From Rhexocercosporidium sp. MPI-PUGE-AT-0058 (lineage: Eukaryota > Ascomycota > Leotiomycetes > Helotiales): a stretch of 64,000 nt of DNA. The position numbers were made by a program, and so were the translations under genes. The notes under the pieces were generated by a model. The model saw nothing but the letters and a program-made list of their open reading frames with translations. It was not told the DNA's origin and did no database searches. This document shows, piece after piece, positions 1-10,234 of this stretch (the first letter of the stretch is position 1; every line of letters begins with the position of its first letter). The stretch is taken from the NCBI GenBank assembly GCA_020746875.1, contig JAGTJL010000005.1:1054001-1118000 (forward strand). Reading direction: 5' to 3'.

Positions 1-1010
1 TGGAGGTGCATGTTCCAGTGACTAAAGTCACGAGCAGAATCTATGATCTTTTGTGGCGCAGCCATCATCTTGGAGAAGGCATTCATCGGTTTTTGCAGAG
101 GGTTGGTAGTCGATTGTGGAGCCTCTGAGCTATCTTCGAGTTCCGAGTGAGACCATTTCTGCGACGACGAAGCAGCTTGAACTCCAACTGCCTCAATTGC
201 TGCGGAGACGATGGCCTTGTGTCTTTTAAACATCTTCGGTTGATCCTGGATGGCAATATTGGCTTTGGTTGTCCATTCCTTCGCTTGAAACTGCATGTTC
301 CTGGTGCTAGGAGTAGGCAGTGGACGAGGTGCAATTGAATGTCCCGTTCGCGGTTTCGGTTGTTCTTGGCTGACTTGATACTTTCGTTGCATATCTTGCT
401 GTTCCGCCATACGTCTTGCCGATGCAGCATTCGCTCGATGAAGTAGAGCCATCTCCTCTTGCCTCCTTGACCATTTTTCGCGATTCGTTCTCGCTCTCTC
501 AAGTCGAGCTAATTCATCCTGTGCGACTGTCTGTCTTTTTCGTTCGATCCTTTCCGGTTCAAGTCGAGTCGTTTCCTCCTGTATCACCCTCAGTTTTGCT
601 CGGGCCTGTATAATCTTGTCCTCCCTTTCTAACTCTTGCTTTTGCCTTTCGATTTCTTGGTTTTGCTGTTGAAGAAGAATCTTTTGCTCTTGTTCCCACG
701 CTCGCTTTCCGTCTTCGGCTTGTCGACGGAGGCTTATCCGAAGCTCCTGGTAGTCTGTCGGCTCATTTTGCAAGGCAGATCGGCTCCTCTGTCTCGATGC
801 TTCATGTGCCTTGAGCATCTCCTGCCGTCTACCCACCATGCGCGAACTCCTTTTCTCTTCAGCATCCTGAACAATCTTTCGCATCCGTTCCTCCGCTCTA
901 GCTTGCAGAATGGGGTCGGTGATCAGAGCAGCATATCTTTTATAGTACTCAGCGTTCGTTGGGTCCCAGTCATCATCGCCAGGACCGGAATTTTGTGGTC
1001 GTATATTCAT
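1..1010 (-). CDS. Coiled-coil hypothetical protein, N-terminal part (runs off the left edge)
   Basis: An open frame reads leftward from an ATG at 1008-1010 to the window edge without a stop: 336 codons, incomplete at the C-terminus. The protein begins MNIRPQNSGPGDDDWDPTNAE. From about residue 45 to 200 it is dominated by Glu, Arg, Gln and Lys, with heptad-like runs such as QEIERQKQELERED, so a long charged coiled coil is likely. The rest is Ser/Gln/Pro-rich and probably disordered. No catalytic motif, signal peptide or membrane segment is visible. I do not recognise the family. The next gene downstream in the same orientation is DBP7, whose 3' end lies 489 bp upstream of this start. The charged segment keeps its frame without stops, so the coding call is good even though the function is unknown. 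Confidence 0.7.
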   Translation of the reverse strand, partial: MNIRPQNSGPGDDDWDPTNAEYYKRYAALITDPILQARAEERMRKIVQDAEEKRSSRMVGRRQEMLKAHEASRQRSRSALQNEPTDYQELRISLRRQAEDGKRAWEQEQKILLQQQNQEIERQKQELEREDKIIQARAKLRVIQEETTRLEPERIERKRQTVAQDELARLERARTNREKWSRRQEEMALLHRANAASARRMAEQQDMQRKYQVSQEQPKPRTGHSIAPRPLPTPSTRNMQFQAKEWTTKANIAIQDQPKMFKRHKAIVSAAIEAVGVQAASSSQKWSHSELEDSSEAPQSTTNPLQKPMNAFSKMMAAPQKIIDSARDFSHWNMHL

Positions 1011-1499
1011 TTTGGCGAGTGAATGATGTCTTCCAAGCAGGAAATCAAGATTGAGCTTCTCAGTTGGCTAATTGGGCCAGGAATGGGTAGCGGACTTGTG
1101 AATGGCCTCTTGGAGATATTGGTGAAGATGACAAATTTCAATGTAAAACTTTCGAACAGCTATCAAATACCCAAACAAATCAAGCAAAATCGAAAGTAAA
1201 TGGCAAATTCTCACAATGAATCGGGACAATGAAAGGTACACGAGAATAGTTGAATGGGAGACGCGACCTGACCGCGACTTTTCGTGAAGCCTCAAGTGGG
1301 TCTGTATAACTAGTCACGGGGTTTGTGCAGAAGTGGATGAAAACTTTAGATCGCCACATCTTTTGGGGGCGTTTTCACCGAGCCTGGCCCAAGTTCCCTG
1401 TATGATGGTATTGACATGTTCACAAGAGGGTCTCGCGGTTTCGCTTCTACTGACGAAAGGTATTGGGTATCTCGATTTGATTTTATCCGATATCCCAAC
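1011..1499. other. Intergenic: DBP7 3' end / promoter of the coiled-coil gene
   Basis: These 489 bp hold the DBP7 3' flank and the upstream region of the left-edge coiled-coil gene, both on the minus strand. I see only short open frames that are not protein-like, and no repeat. Confidence 0.6.
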
Positions 1500-4250
1500 T
1501 CAACCAATATTGAATTCCGAAGACACAGACATATGTTCCTTCATCTTCTTCTTCATCCTTCTGACCGCATCGGTTCCATCCACGGTAGGGGCATCCATAT
1601 CGAGCTTCCTCTGCTTCCGTACCCTCTCTCCCTCGGGCGCCTTGTCCTCTACCTCTCCTCTCTTGGCTTTCCTTGCAGCTACACTTCTATCTGCCTTGGT
1701 CATCTTCGCAGGTCTCAAGCCCGGCACTTTGATGCTGCCCGGCTTGTCTCGTAGAGCGAAGGCTTTTGCAAGATGACCGAGATGGAGTGTCTGCATGTTG
1801 AAGTATTTTCTCTCGTTCGCCACATGTGTCGCGTAAGCACGAATATGACTTTGGTATCCACGACGTGCCATCTCAAGATACTTGGGAGAATCTTGCGCCC
1901 AGCGTTCGACGTCCAGTTGCCATTCCGTGGCACGCTCTTCCCACTCTCTGCCTGATCCACCAAAGCCTTTCCTAAGGACATCCTCGGAGGTGTTGTGTGT
2001 CAGAGATTTCTTGCCATCTCGGTATCCCGAAGCGAGAACAGACACATACTCCTCTTCCTCGCCTGGAAGGAGAAAGATCAAAGCTCTACCGTCCTTTCCA
2101 GCTCTCGCTGTACGTCCAACACGATGGAGATGGTCATCTGCGCTGAATGGAGGATCATATTCGATTACATAGTCGACATTTGGTAGATCCAGACCTCGAG
2201 AAGCCACATCTGTACAGATCAGAACACAAGGCTCTAGGGATTCAGTGAACGCTTTTAGGGTCGCCGTTCGTATGTTTTGTGCCAGAGAACCATGGAGCTT
2301 GTGAAGAACGACGAAATTTGTTTTGCTCGAAAAAGATGTTCCGAGAGCAATGGTGTCTTTCGTCAAGTCTGTTTTAGTGATCGTTGGTGGTTCGACCACG
2401 GCCTCTCCATCTTCGGGAGCAGCTTCAAGAGGACGACTGAAGAGAGAGAAGTGGAAGTCGACGGAATCTGCACAAGAGATGAAGACTATTGCCTTCATGA
2501 CTGAGCCTCGCCGTGCGAAGGCTCGCTTCAAAATTGCAGCCAAGCAGACCAGTCGTAACTTTGCTGGGATAATGGCATATGCCTGTTTAAGTTGTGCAGG
2601 AGCTGAGAACTTCCTGTCGTCTGGATCGACACCATCTGCCATGTCTTTAGCAGCTTTTGCTGCCTCTTCTTCTGAAGGATCAGCCTGGATGTGTACTGCA
2701 TCTTTCAGACTGATTTCACCGAGTCTCTGGACATTCATCTTCATGGTTGCCGAACAGAGGATTGTGATCCTTCGGCTAGGAAGTTTCTTGAGATCCAGAA
2801 CACTTTTGCTGTTGGCTGCTGAGCCTCTCTTCTCAATCTTCTCAACGATTCCCTTGATCTCCTCCTCAAAACCCAGTTCCATCAACCGGTCGCCTTCGTC
2901 CAGCACCAGCCACTTCACAGCGCTTACATTTAGAACTTCGGTATTGTCCAAATGATCTGCCAGCCGTCCGGGTGTCGCAATCAAGATGTTCACACCTTTC
3001 CTTAACCTAGCCTTCTCAGACTGCTTCCCTTCCCCTCCAATTACAGTAGTGCTAACGATCCAGGGAGCACATCTCAGAATCTTCTCCAAAACGGTAGCGA
3101 TCTGTTTGCACAGTTCTCGAGTCGGCGCAAGAACAATAGCGAATAAGCCAGAGTCTCTGTGTACTTGCACATCAGTGCTACTCATTGCCATGATCCGCTC
3201 AACAATGGGTAAGAGATAAGCCAGAGTCTTTCCGGATCCAGTCTCGGCCTGTATGAACGCATCACTGTCGTCTTTCACCATCTGAGTGATTGCCGCCTTT
3301 TGAATTGCTGTTGGTGCTTTCATATCCATCTTGGTCGATAAATGAGCTGCCAGTCTTCTTGACAGGCCGAGCGCCGTGAAGGTAGCCATTTCTTCAGTCA
3401 GTGGTGCATTGGAAGGTTTTGCTGGTTCGGCCTCCCCCTCAGGCTCTTCGAATTTCGTCTTCGAGGAAGGGTTGAACGAGAAAAGTGATGAGATAATTTG
3501 GTTCGGCTTTCCACCAGTAACACTCCCAGGTGGTAGTCTCCCAGATACATAGGCAGGCCTTGGATCATCCTCGAATGTCGTTGTCTTTTTTGTGCCAATA
3601 TTGATGCTGCCCGGTGGTAGTTTTCCCGAAATAAAAGATGGTCTTGTCTCTTCCTGAACAGTAGTATCTCGCTTTGGTCCAGCATTTATGCTTCCTAGTG
3701 GCAACTTTCCAGCGACAAAGGCTGGCCTCGAGTCATCTTGGAAAGAAACCGCCCTTTTAACTCCAGTATTTATGCTCCCAGGTGGTAATTTGCCAGCAAC
3801 GAAAGCCGGTCTTGTATCCTCCTGGAAAGAAATCACCCTTTCCCCACCAGTGTTTATGCTCCCAGGCGGTAGTTTCCCAGCCACAAAAGCAGACCTCTTA
3901 TCCTCCTGAAAAGTCGGAACTCCCCTCCTACCAGCTTGTTCATTTCTATCTTGGATTTTGCGAGCGGTAACAGGTTCTCTGTTCGGGTTCTTCTCGGATT
4001 CGTCGACTCGTTGTCTCTTCGGGGGTCGTGGTCCCGCTCCAGGGCCGATGTAGTCCTCCACATGAACATCATGTCGTTTCTCCCTGAATATTTCCCTCTC
4101 GGAAGGATTTATCGACCGCGGATTTGCCCTCTTTTGGGTACTTCTCTTCGCAGCCAACCGGTCTTTCCACCGCCCTCCTTGGAAAACTTGTTTCGCGACC
4201 AAGGGCGCATCCCCAAGGTCAAAGTTCATGATCATGCCATCGTCCGCCAT
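1500..4250 (-). CDS. DBP7: ATP-dependent RNA helicase Dbp7 (60S ribosome biogenesis)
   Basis: Intronless, 916 residues starting MADDGMIMNFDLGD. The frame extends three codons further up, but only to a TTG. Dbp7 is a nucleolar DEAD-box helicase acting in early 60S subunit assembly. Visible motifs: a Q-motif region FTALGLSRRL to PTAIQ (about 291-317), Walker A AETGSGKT (335-342), PTRELCKQI, TPGRLADHL, motif II as DEGD (451-454; the Dbp7-type variant of DEAD), SAT (500-502), motif V TDVASRGLDLP and motif VI HRVGRTARAG (709-718). The C-terminus is basic (KMTKADRS, KKMKEHM), as expected for an rRNA-associated protein. Upstream of the conserved SLFSFNP block lie five tandem 28-residue repeats (about 114-253). 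It is divergent from PAN6, with 328 bp between the starts. The family call is very secure. Confidence 0.96.
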   Translation of the reverse strand: MADDGMIMNFDLGDAPLVAKQVFQGGRWKDRLAAKRSTQKRANPRSINPSEREIFREKRHDVHVEDYIGPGAGPRPPKRQRVDESEKNPNREPVTARKIQDRNEQAGRRGVPTFQEDKRSAFVAGKLPPGSINTGGERVISFQEDTRPAFVAGKLPPGSINTGVKRAVSFQDDSRPAFVAGKLPLGSINAGPKRDTTVQEETRPSFISGKLPPGSINIGTKKTTTFEDDPRPAYVSGRLPPGSVTGGKPNQIISSLFSFNPSSKTKFEEPEGEAEPAKPSNAPLTEEMATFTALGLSRRLAAHLSTKMDMKAPTAIQKAAITQMVKDDSDAFIQAETGSGKTLAYLLPIVERIMAMSSTDVQVHRDSGLFAIVLAPTRELCKQIATVLEKILRCAPWIVSTTVIGGEGKQSEKARLRKGVNILIATPGRLADHLDNTEVLNVSAVKWLVLDEGDRLMELGFEEEIKGIVEKIEKRGSAANSKSVLDLKKLPSRRITILCSATMKMNVQRLGEISLKDAVHIQADPSEEEAAKAAKDMADGVDPDDRKFSAPAQLKQAYAIIPAKLRLVCLAAILKRAFARRGSVMKAIVFISCADSVDFHFSLFSRPLEAAPEDGEAVVEPPTITKTDLTKDTIALGTSFSSKTNFVVLHKLHGSLAQNIRTATLKAFTESLEPCVLICTDVASRGLDLPNVDYVIEYDPPFSADDHLHRVGRTARAGKDGRALIFLLPGEEEEYVSVLASGYRDGKKSLTHNTSEDVLRKGFGGSGREWEERATEWQLDVERWAQDSPKYLEMARRGYQSHIRAYATHVANERKYFNMQTLHLGHLAKAFALRDKPGSIKVPGLRPAKMTKADRSVAARKAKRGEVEDKAPEGERVRKQRKLDMDAPTVDGTDAVRRMKKKMKEHMSVSSEFNIG
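3492..3911 (-). repeat. Five 84-bp in-frame tandem repeats in the DBP7 N-terminal region
   Basis: Five consecutive 28-residue units share a core of the form R-P-A-F-V-A-G-K-L-P-P-G-S-I-N. At DNA level the units are 84 bp apart; for example, the TTTATGCTCCCAGG-type block recurs near 3770 and 3854 on the plus strand. The units closest to the N-terminus are the most alike and the unit nearest the helicase core is the most diverged (AYVSGRLPPGSVTGG). This suggests amplification from one ancestral unit. Confidence 0.9.
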
Positions 4251-4578
4251 AATTCTCAAGATTCGTAGAAAAGCTCACTAGTGAGTCTGTGGTCGAGATA
4301 TTTTCTCTAACAAAAATAATCGATAACGTCGGCACGGTTCTAAGATTTTCCGCTATCGGCCGGGAAGCCTAGCCTGTTTTGAACTAGACTCAGCCTGGGA
4401 GCTGAAGCTCCTGCAGGTTTGTTGATGAAAGCATCTCAGACTTCAATATACGCAGCACAAGTCAGTACAGATGCCTCACACCGAACTTTCACGGAAACAT
4501 GGACCCTAGGTGGGAAGTTTGCAGAATCGAATCACACGATCTACTTCCCCCAATTTCAAAAGTATACAAATCGCAACG
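4251..4578. promoter_or_regulatory. Divergent promoter region DBP7 / PAN6
   Basis: These 328 bp separate the two divergently oriented ATGs and must hold both promoters or leaders. An AT-rich stretch (CTAACAAAAATAATCGATAA, near 4307) lies on the DBP7 side. Upstream ATGs on the PAN6 side open a short overlapping frame. I cannot name a specific factor site. Confidence 0.5.
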
Positions 4579-5733
4579 ATGTTTCCCCAAACTGCCAGAC
4601 AGTTTATTCCCGTCTTCGAGCGAAGGATAGCTACCTCGAAAATTGTATTCAGCACTCCACGATATTTTTCCGCCTCTGGCAGTACGCAAGCACGGAGTAG
4701 AGACCAAACCATACCGAATACATCTATCAAGGTATTCCGCGAAATTCCTGCGCTCCGTCAATGGCGTTCCAAACAGCTTCATGAATACCGCTCAGTTGGT
4801 CTCGTGCCCACGATGGGAGCTCTGCACGAAGGCCATCTCTCCCTTATACGCCTCGCAGCCAAGGAAAATTCGGCAGTGGTGGTTAGCATATATGTTAATC
4901 CGACCCAGTTCGGTGTACACGAAGATCTAGACAGCTATCCTAAGACATGGACAAAGGATGTGGAGATGTTAAGGGATCTGGACAGAGAATTGGCTTCCGA
5001 TGGTGGGAATTTGGGGAAGATCGCTGCAGTTTTTGCGCCAACAACGGAGGAGATGTATCCAAGTGGCCCACCCAGTCAAGAAGTTAATGGGAAGGGGAGT
5101 TTCGTCACAATTACTCCTGTCGGGGAAGTTCTCGAAGGTGCCAGTCGACCTACATTCTTCAGAGGTGTGGCGACGGTCTGCATGAAATTATTCAATATTG
5201 TGACGCCAGAGAAGGTTTACTTTGGACAGAAGGATGTACAACAGACAGTGGTTATCAAGAAGATGGTGAAAGATTTCCGCATGGATACACAAGTTATCAT
5301 TGGAGAGACCAAGAGAGAGCCGGATGGACTTGCTTTGAGCTCCAGGAATGTCTATCTTGGTGCGAGAAGACGCAAGGTTGCGACTGTGCTTTCGATGGCC
5401 CTGAAAGTTGCTGAGGCAGCATACGCTCGCGGCTGTCGATCAAGGGATGAACTTCTCGGACCTGCGAACGAGCTGGTCAGGTTGCTCTTGGAGGCTCAAT
5501 TTCAAATGAAGCCCGAAGTTCGAGTGAAGTTCGAGATTGACTACATCTCTTTGGCCGATCCAGATACCATGCAGGAGTTGGAAGAGGTGGATGAGACCAA
5601 GGGGGCTATACTCAGTGGGGCTGTGAAGATGTTGCCGGTTGAATCTCCACAAGCAGGTGAAGATCTCGGATTGGCGGATGGGCCACCTGTGAGATTGATT
5701 GATAATATCATCCTCAGACCTGTAAAAGCATAG
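4579..5733 (+). CDS. PAN6: Pantoate--beta-alanine ligase (pantothenate synthase)
   Basis: Intronless, 384 residues. The enzyme condenses pantoate with beta-alanine using ATP to give pantothenate, the CoA precursor. Family signatures: LVPTMGALHEGHLSLI with the HxGH nucleotide-binding motif (about 79-90), VSIYVNPTQFG, FFRGVATVCMKLFNIV, YFGQKDVQQTVVIKKM and LALSSRN. The start is the ATG at 4579 (MFPQTARQFIPVFERR); the frame continues upstream but only from a GTG. The first ~45 residues are Arg/Ser/Thr-rich with few acids, which fits a mitochondrial presequence, although the bacterial-length core begins at about residue 50. The linker AVFAPTTEEMYPSGPPSQ is longer than in bacterial PanC. It is transcribed away from DBP7. 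Confidence 0.95.
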   Translation: MFPQTARQFIPVFERRIATSKIVFSTPRYFSASGSTQARSRDQTIPNTSIKVFREIPALRQWRSKQLHEYRSVGLVPTMGALHEGHLSLIRLAAKENSAVVVSIYVNPTQFGVHEDLDSYPKTWTKDVEMLRDLDRELASDGGNLGKIAAVFAPTTEEMYPSGPPSQEVNGKGSFVTITPVGEVLEGASRPTFFRGVATVCMKLFNIVTPEKVYFGQKDVQQTVVIKKMVKDFRMDTQVIIGETKREPDGLALSSRNVYLGARRRKVATVLSMALKVAEAAYARGCRSRDELLGPANELVRLLLEAQFQMKPEVRVKFEIDYISLADPDTMQELEEVDETKGAILSGAVKMLPVESPQAGEDLGLADGPPVRLIDNIILRPVKA

Positions 5734-8700
5734 GAGTCTGCAATATACACTATGAATCGCAGCTTTGGGTACTCCAGCTATCCTTGTGGTAGCATTTATG
5801 CCTCCTAGCTATCATATCCCCCACGTCTTGTCCGCTGCCTTCCCTGCTCATTGTTCCTTTCGGAGCTGTACTCTTGTTATAAATGACAGCATCCCAGAAA
5901 TCCAGGGAAGCATTTGTGAAATCTGCGTGATATGGACTAATCTATCTACAGTCACCCTACAATCAAATTACTTCTCTTGTATGTAAGAGACTCTTCAAGC
6001 TGAAATAAGCCATCCACTGCTCTCTTTCTACTCGCTCAATGGATGTCCATGAAGAGCACTCATCTCCTTCGGAATTTACATAAACTACACAATATCAGGA
6101 CCAACCAGGAAAAGGCCAAAATCAATTTCTTCGCTGCCTTGAGATGAAATACCCAGAACATGCTGCTTTTCCTGAGGAATTAAATAGCAACTCACGGTTG
6201 AGGCTGGCAAGTCGTAGGCCGTTATCAGATACCCGTATAATCTTTACGTCTTAAAGTGCTTAAACCCACCAGAGTTCAGGCGAGTTAAGACCTGTCAATG
6301 GTGCGCAGGTGTAAGGTGCTCAGATATACCAATTCAGAATGAGTTCATCGCAAATCACTCAGAAAGCTCCTGTATTGCGAATTCGCTAATTCTTGTCCTC
6401 AGCTTAAGCTGTTGTGTAAGAAGCTACTGTTGGCTTAGGAAGATAGATTCGGAAGAAACCCTAGGCGGTTCATATACACGAATGTAAGTCGCCCAATTCC
6501 ACGAGCACGAAGTGTTTCAGAGGTTGAATTCTAATTAATGGTGAGATTAGGAATAACCATTACAAGCAATGAGGTAAAACTTGTGAATAGGAAATTAATA
6601 AAGGGGGGAAGTAACTGGAAATCGGCCACAGACTCACAGTAGAGAGTACATAAACAGGTGTCCTATCCGCAGTTCACAGAAATCTACATTCACCAAACAC
6701 TCGCAGGTAGTTTGCAATATCGTGGTTCACAGGATCTCTGCCGACGTATATATGTCACTCAGAAGTCATCCTTCTCCGAGCTAGAAGACCTCTAGGTCTT
6801 GGAACAATACCATAAGATCAAGGTTTTCTGTTTAAAAAACCCATATATCACAGACAAAAAACCACAATCCGCTAAGATCAGAATCCCCTCATCAAAACAA
6901 CCTGTCTCGCCGGCCCACTCGGGTCTAGCTTAACCGAGCGAGCAAACCCACCCCCTGATCTGATCTGAGATCTGAGCCGCCCTCCCCGTCCGATCCTCGA
7001 CGTCACTTGGACCCCAAGGCGCCGATCAACCAGGCTTCAGCCTCCCACTGCCCGCTCATCACTTCGCCCAAAATACTTTCTCGAAGCATTTCACCTTTCT
7101 CCCCTCTGACTAGGTGATCCGTTCTTTGTCAAACAATGATAACCCCTGTCGTTGTCTGTTGGCAATACCGCGCAGCTCAAGGCGGCGAGTCAAAAGACGA
7201 GAGTAAGAGCCGGGGGGAAGGAGAAACCTATGAGGAAGAGAGGGATTTTTTCTATCCTGCACCTTGGTGCATCGGCAGCCGGCACGAGTCACTAATCAAG
7301 ACACTAGGATGAGATGGGGCAGTATGGATTCAGACCCCTTGCTTAAGCTTTGAACTGACAGACAGACGGGACGGCCTCAGGGTTGGTTTTTCATTTGTTC
7401 ATCATCGAGCATGATCGCGGATCTGAAATATTGAACAATGTGTGGTCCTTGGGGCAACTCACTAGGCAGGGAAGATATCCGGATGATATCTCAAACTTCA
7501 TACTGAAGGTCAGCTAGGGGAAACCTGCAGTCGAAATACAGACTAGGAATCGGGACCAGTTCCACACCAGTGGTCTTGTCAGCCGCAACACCTACACTAA
7601 CCCCACCAACCTTTCAAATCACGCCTTGACACGCACGGAACGAAATCTTTCGTCTCTGGTACCCAGTACTCTAGCTGAGCGGCAAGGTTACACCAAGACC
7701 GAGAGAATTTTCTTCGTCTGCCTCCACGGTAGAGTCCAGTACAGTCATATTATCATCAGCAAGGTGGAGCATATCTGACAGGTAGGTAAGCAAGCACGCT
7801 TAAGAAAGAATCCTTACCGAAAACCAAATCTATCTGAAGCAGCTTGAGGCTTTCTTGCTGGGAGAAGTCTTTGATGGAAATTTAATTGAATTTCCATTTA
7901 CCCGGGACTACTCCTACAAACCGACTTACAAAGACAACAAAACAAAAAGTTCGAAAACCGCAGCCCAAAGGTCCACAACTTCAGCGCAACATCATGACTT
8001 ATCTACGGACCGCTGGCAATCCTCATACAACCCTGCATCCACGCCATCACATCACCATCACCACCTCACCACACATGAAAAACCCAAGCTCCAAGCACGT
8101 ATATCCCTCTCCACAGGTAAAATCCTACCCGCCGATCGCCTGCCTTCCAATCAGCCTCCCCACGAGCCCCCTAGCCGAGCCCCTAAACGTCAAAACCTGA
8201 CGTAAAATAAGGAAACACGAACAGAGCCAAGACGGGAAGGCGTTCCTACTACTGCACACTCGTACTTTGCTTCAGCATCACTCACAGACTGGCAGATGCT
8301 GCTAGAGGGTAGGGTAGGGCCAACCCCACATTGGAACTAATAGATAAATATAGTATAAGAAAGGGGGGCTTCCTTTGACGAGCCGGCCTTCGCCCTTCTC
8401 TTTTACTTCTTTTTGAAGAACTCAACTGAAATCGAGTTGATGATTGTTTTATCTCATCTCAACCTTCGACTTTCATCTCAAGCCAGTATCACCCATCTTA
8501 TCAACTTGTATTGCCTAATTGTGCTCCAAAGCCCCCAATTTCTCCGGTCACTCAATTTGACTTTTAAGACTTCAACTCGAAATTTCCGCATCGGACAGTT
8601 TACCCGTGGAAACGAGATCAACAAATATTCACTCACTCAGTTACTCACTCATCTGCTCAAATCCCACAACACATAAGGCTCAACTATCAACCAGATTCTC

Positions 8701-8824
8701 CATCAGACTTCACTTCGAAATCCCCATTCACCCTCAAAGAACACAATTTCACACTCCAAAAAGTCATCACACAAAAAGAGGAACATCAACCCCCTCTTCT
8801 CCGGCCAAAAAATAACAACAAAAC
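5734..8824. other. Gene-free 3.1-kb intergenic region
   Basis: I see no protein-like frame. The longest open stretch (7855-8205, His/Ser/Pro/Lys-rich) looks like chance composition. AT content is highest at 6100-6900. From about 8400 the plus strand becomes pyrimidine/A-rich with TCAACTC and CTCACTC strings typical of a fungal 5' leader, which fits the gene starting at 8825. A TATA-like AAATATAGTATAAG lies near 8346-8359, just before that leader. Confidence 0.55.
8346..8359 (+). promoter_or_regulatory. Possible TATA-like element upstream of the 8825 gene
   Basis: AAATATAGTATAAG lies about 470 bp before the ATG at 8825 and immediately upstream of a CT/A-rich leader-like tract. The position is plausible only if the 5' UTR is long (about 400 nt). 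This rests on composition alone. Confidence 0.25.
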
Positions 8825-9514
8825 ATGGGTGCCGAACAATCCCACCCCTCCACCTCTTCCCGTCACCCTCATCCCTCCTCACCACCAAGCCCCCTCCCCG
8901 TCTCTTCTCTCCCCCTCACACCCCCAACATACACGCCCCAAAACCCAACCTCCCGGCGCTATCCCTCCCCCAAACCAGGCCACCCATCCCGAAAGAAAAG
9001 AGCCGCATCACCCCTCCCGATCCCACCAGAGATGTTGTCCGTCCGGAACCAACCCCCTTCCTCCAGAAAGGCAAAATCAGGACCCTCACCGCTGTCATCA
9101 AGACGCAATTCCCTCATCCCGAATTTTGTCATCCCAAGCTCGACGTTCATTTTATCGAGCGCTAGTAATGGGATACATACGCACACCCAAAACGGGACAC
9201 GCAGCTCAAGCGGTCTCACCACGCCACCACACATCCCTTCCAGCTGCAGGGATAGACACCGAGAAAACGGAAGCGGGAGTAGCGGTAGCAGCGCGATGGG
9301 AAGCTCGAGTGGGAGTGAAGATCGGCGATCGAGCGAGAGGGATGGAGAGGGGATGAGTATGGGCTTGCCGCCTGTTAGGGCGGGATTCCCGTTTTACGAG
9401 GAGGTTTTACTCGCTGCGGAACGGGAGAAGGAGAGCGAGAGGGGGCATAGGCTGGAGAGGAGTGGCGAGGGGAAGAGGAGCTTGTGGAGGAGGAGCTTGG
9501 GGGGTGTGCGGTAA
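8825..9514 (+). CDS. Small Ser/Pro-rich protein with N-myristoylation-like start
   Basis: Single exon, 229 residues. The ATG at 8825 sits in an A-rich context (ACAAAACATGG) after a pyrimidine/A-rich leader. The N-terminus MGAEQS matches the N-myristoylation pattern (Gly2, Ser at position 6), so attachment to a membrane is possible. Residues 7-100 are Ser/Pro/His-rich (SSPPSPLPVSSLPLTPP). Residues 145-175 are Ser/Gly-rich. The C-terminus has the only ordered-looking stretch, AGFPFYEEVLLAAEREKE, followed by a basic tail. I do not recognise the family. The 5' half is strongly C-rich and the 3' half G-rich on the sense strand. A second frame (8829-9356) is also open, so some caution is needed, but leader, start context and C-terminal helix favour this frame. 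Confidence 0.6.
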   Translation: MGAEQSHPSTSSRHPHPSSPPSPLPVSSLPLTPPTYTPQNPTSRRYPSPKPGHPSRKKRAASPLPIPPEMLSVRNQPPSSRKAKSGPSPLSSRRNSLIPNFVIPSSTFILSSASNGIHTHTQNGTRSSSGLTTPPHIPSSCRDRHRENGSGSSGSSAMGSSSGSEDRRSSERDGEGMSMGLPPVRAGFPFYEEVLLAAEREKESERGHRLERSGEGKRSLWRRSLGGVR

Positions 9515-9516
9515 GA

Positions 9517-9563
9517 GAGATGACGAGATGAGATGACGAGATGAGATGACGAGATGAGATGAC
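9517..9563 (+). repeat. 13-bp tandem repeat, about 3.6 copies
   Basis: The unit GAGATGACGAGAT occurs three times perfectly, followed by GAGATGAC. It starts three bases after the TAA of the 8825 gene, so it would lie in that gene's 3' UTR. Confidence 0.9.
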
Positions 9564-10234
9564 TTGAAGAGGGACGGGAGGTTTTTGTGGTAATGTGGAG
9601 TGTGAGATGGAATGGGGAAATCGAATGGGAAATGGATAAGAGACATACCTACCTGTAGCGAGGATTTTGACATGGCGTATAAGAGTTGTATTCATGGCGT
9701 TCACAGTCAAGCAAGCGAGCATTAAGATAATGTCTTTAGGTATACCAAGGCCATTCTGGCTGATATTCATTTATACTTCTTTCTATTGTTACACAATCAT
9801 CCAAGCTGGTCGGGATCACATCAATCAATCTTTATGATTTGGATCACCGCCGCCGGATGAGGAGTTGAGATTTGTCTTTCCTTTTTTGCACAGGCGCCCA
9901 CACCAGATTCCGCATTTCGCTCCATTGCTGCTCATTAAACACACCCAGGCCGTGACTGACTTTCAAAAGCACCCATGCACCCTCCCTTCTTAACTCCGCA
10001 GAACTCCAGGCTCAATGTTGATACTCCGCAACAGAGCATTAAATTTTTGGACCAATGACAAATGAAATAGGTCATCAAGAAAACGACCTTGATACCCCCA
10101 ACCAATCCGCAATATCGAAGGTGTGCAAAAAGGCACGGGTATCAATGACAAAAGAAAAATGCATGTAGAATGCCAATCATCTATCAACAGATCATCGACT
10201 GATGAGATGTATAGACAATGAAGAAGTGTTGGGT
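9564..10234. other. Intergenic region between convergent genes
   Basis: These 671 bp lie between the 3' ends of the Ser/Pro-rich gene and the PPR gene. They are AT-richer than the flanking coding sequence. I see no gene in them. Confidence 0.6.

Noticed and set aside
4510..4578. Longer PAN6 and similar upstream extensions of DBP7, REX4 and the LRR-like gene
   Set aside because: These extensions begin with GTG or TTG, which are not credible starts in a fungal nuclear gene. The next ATG in frame was used where it exists.
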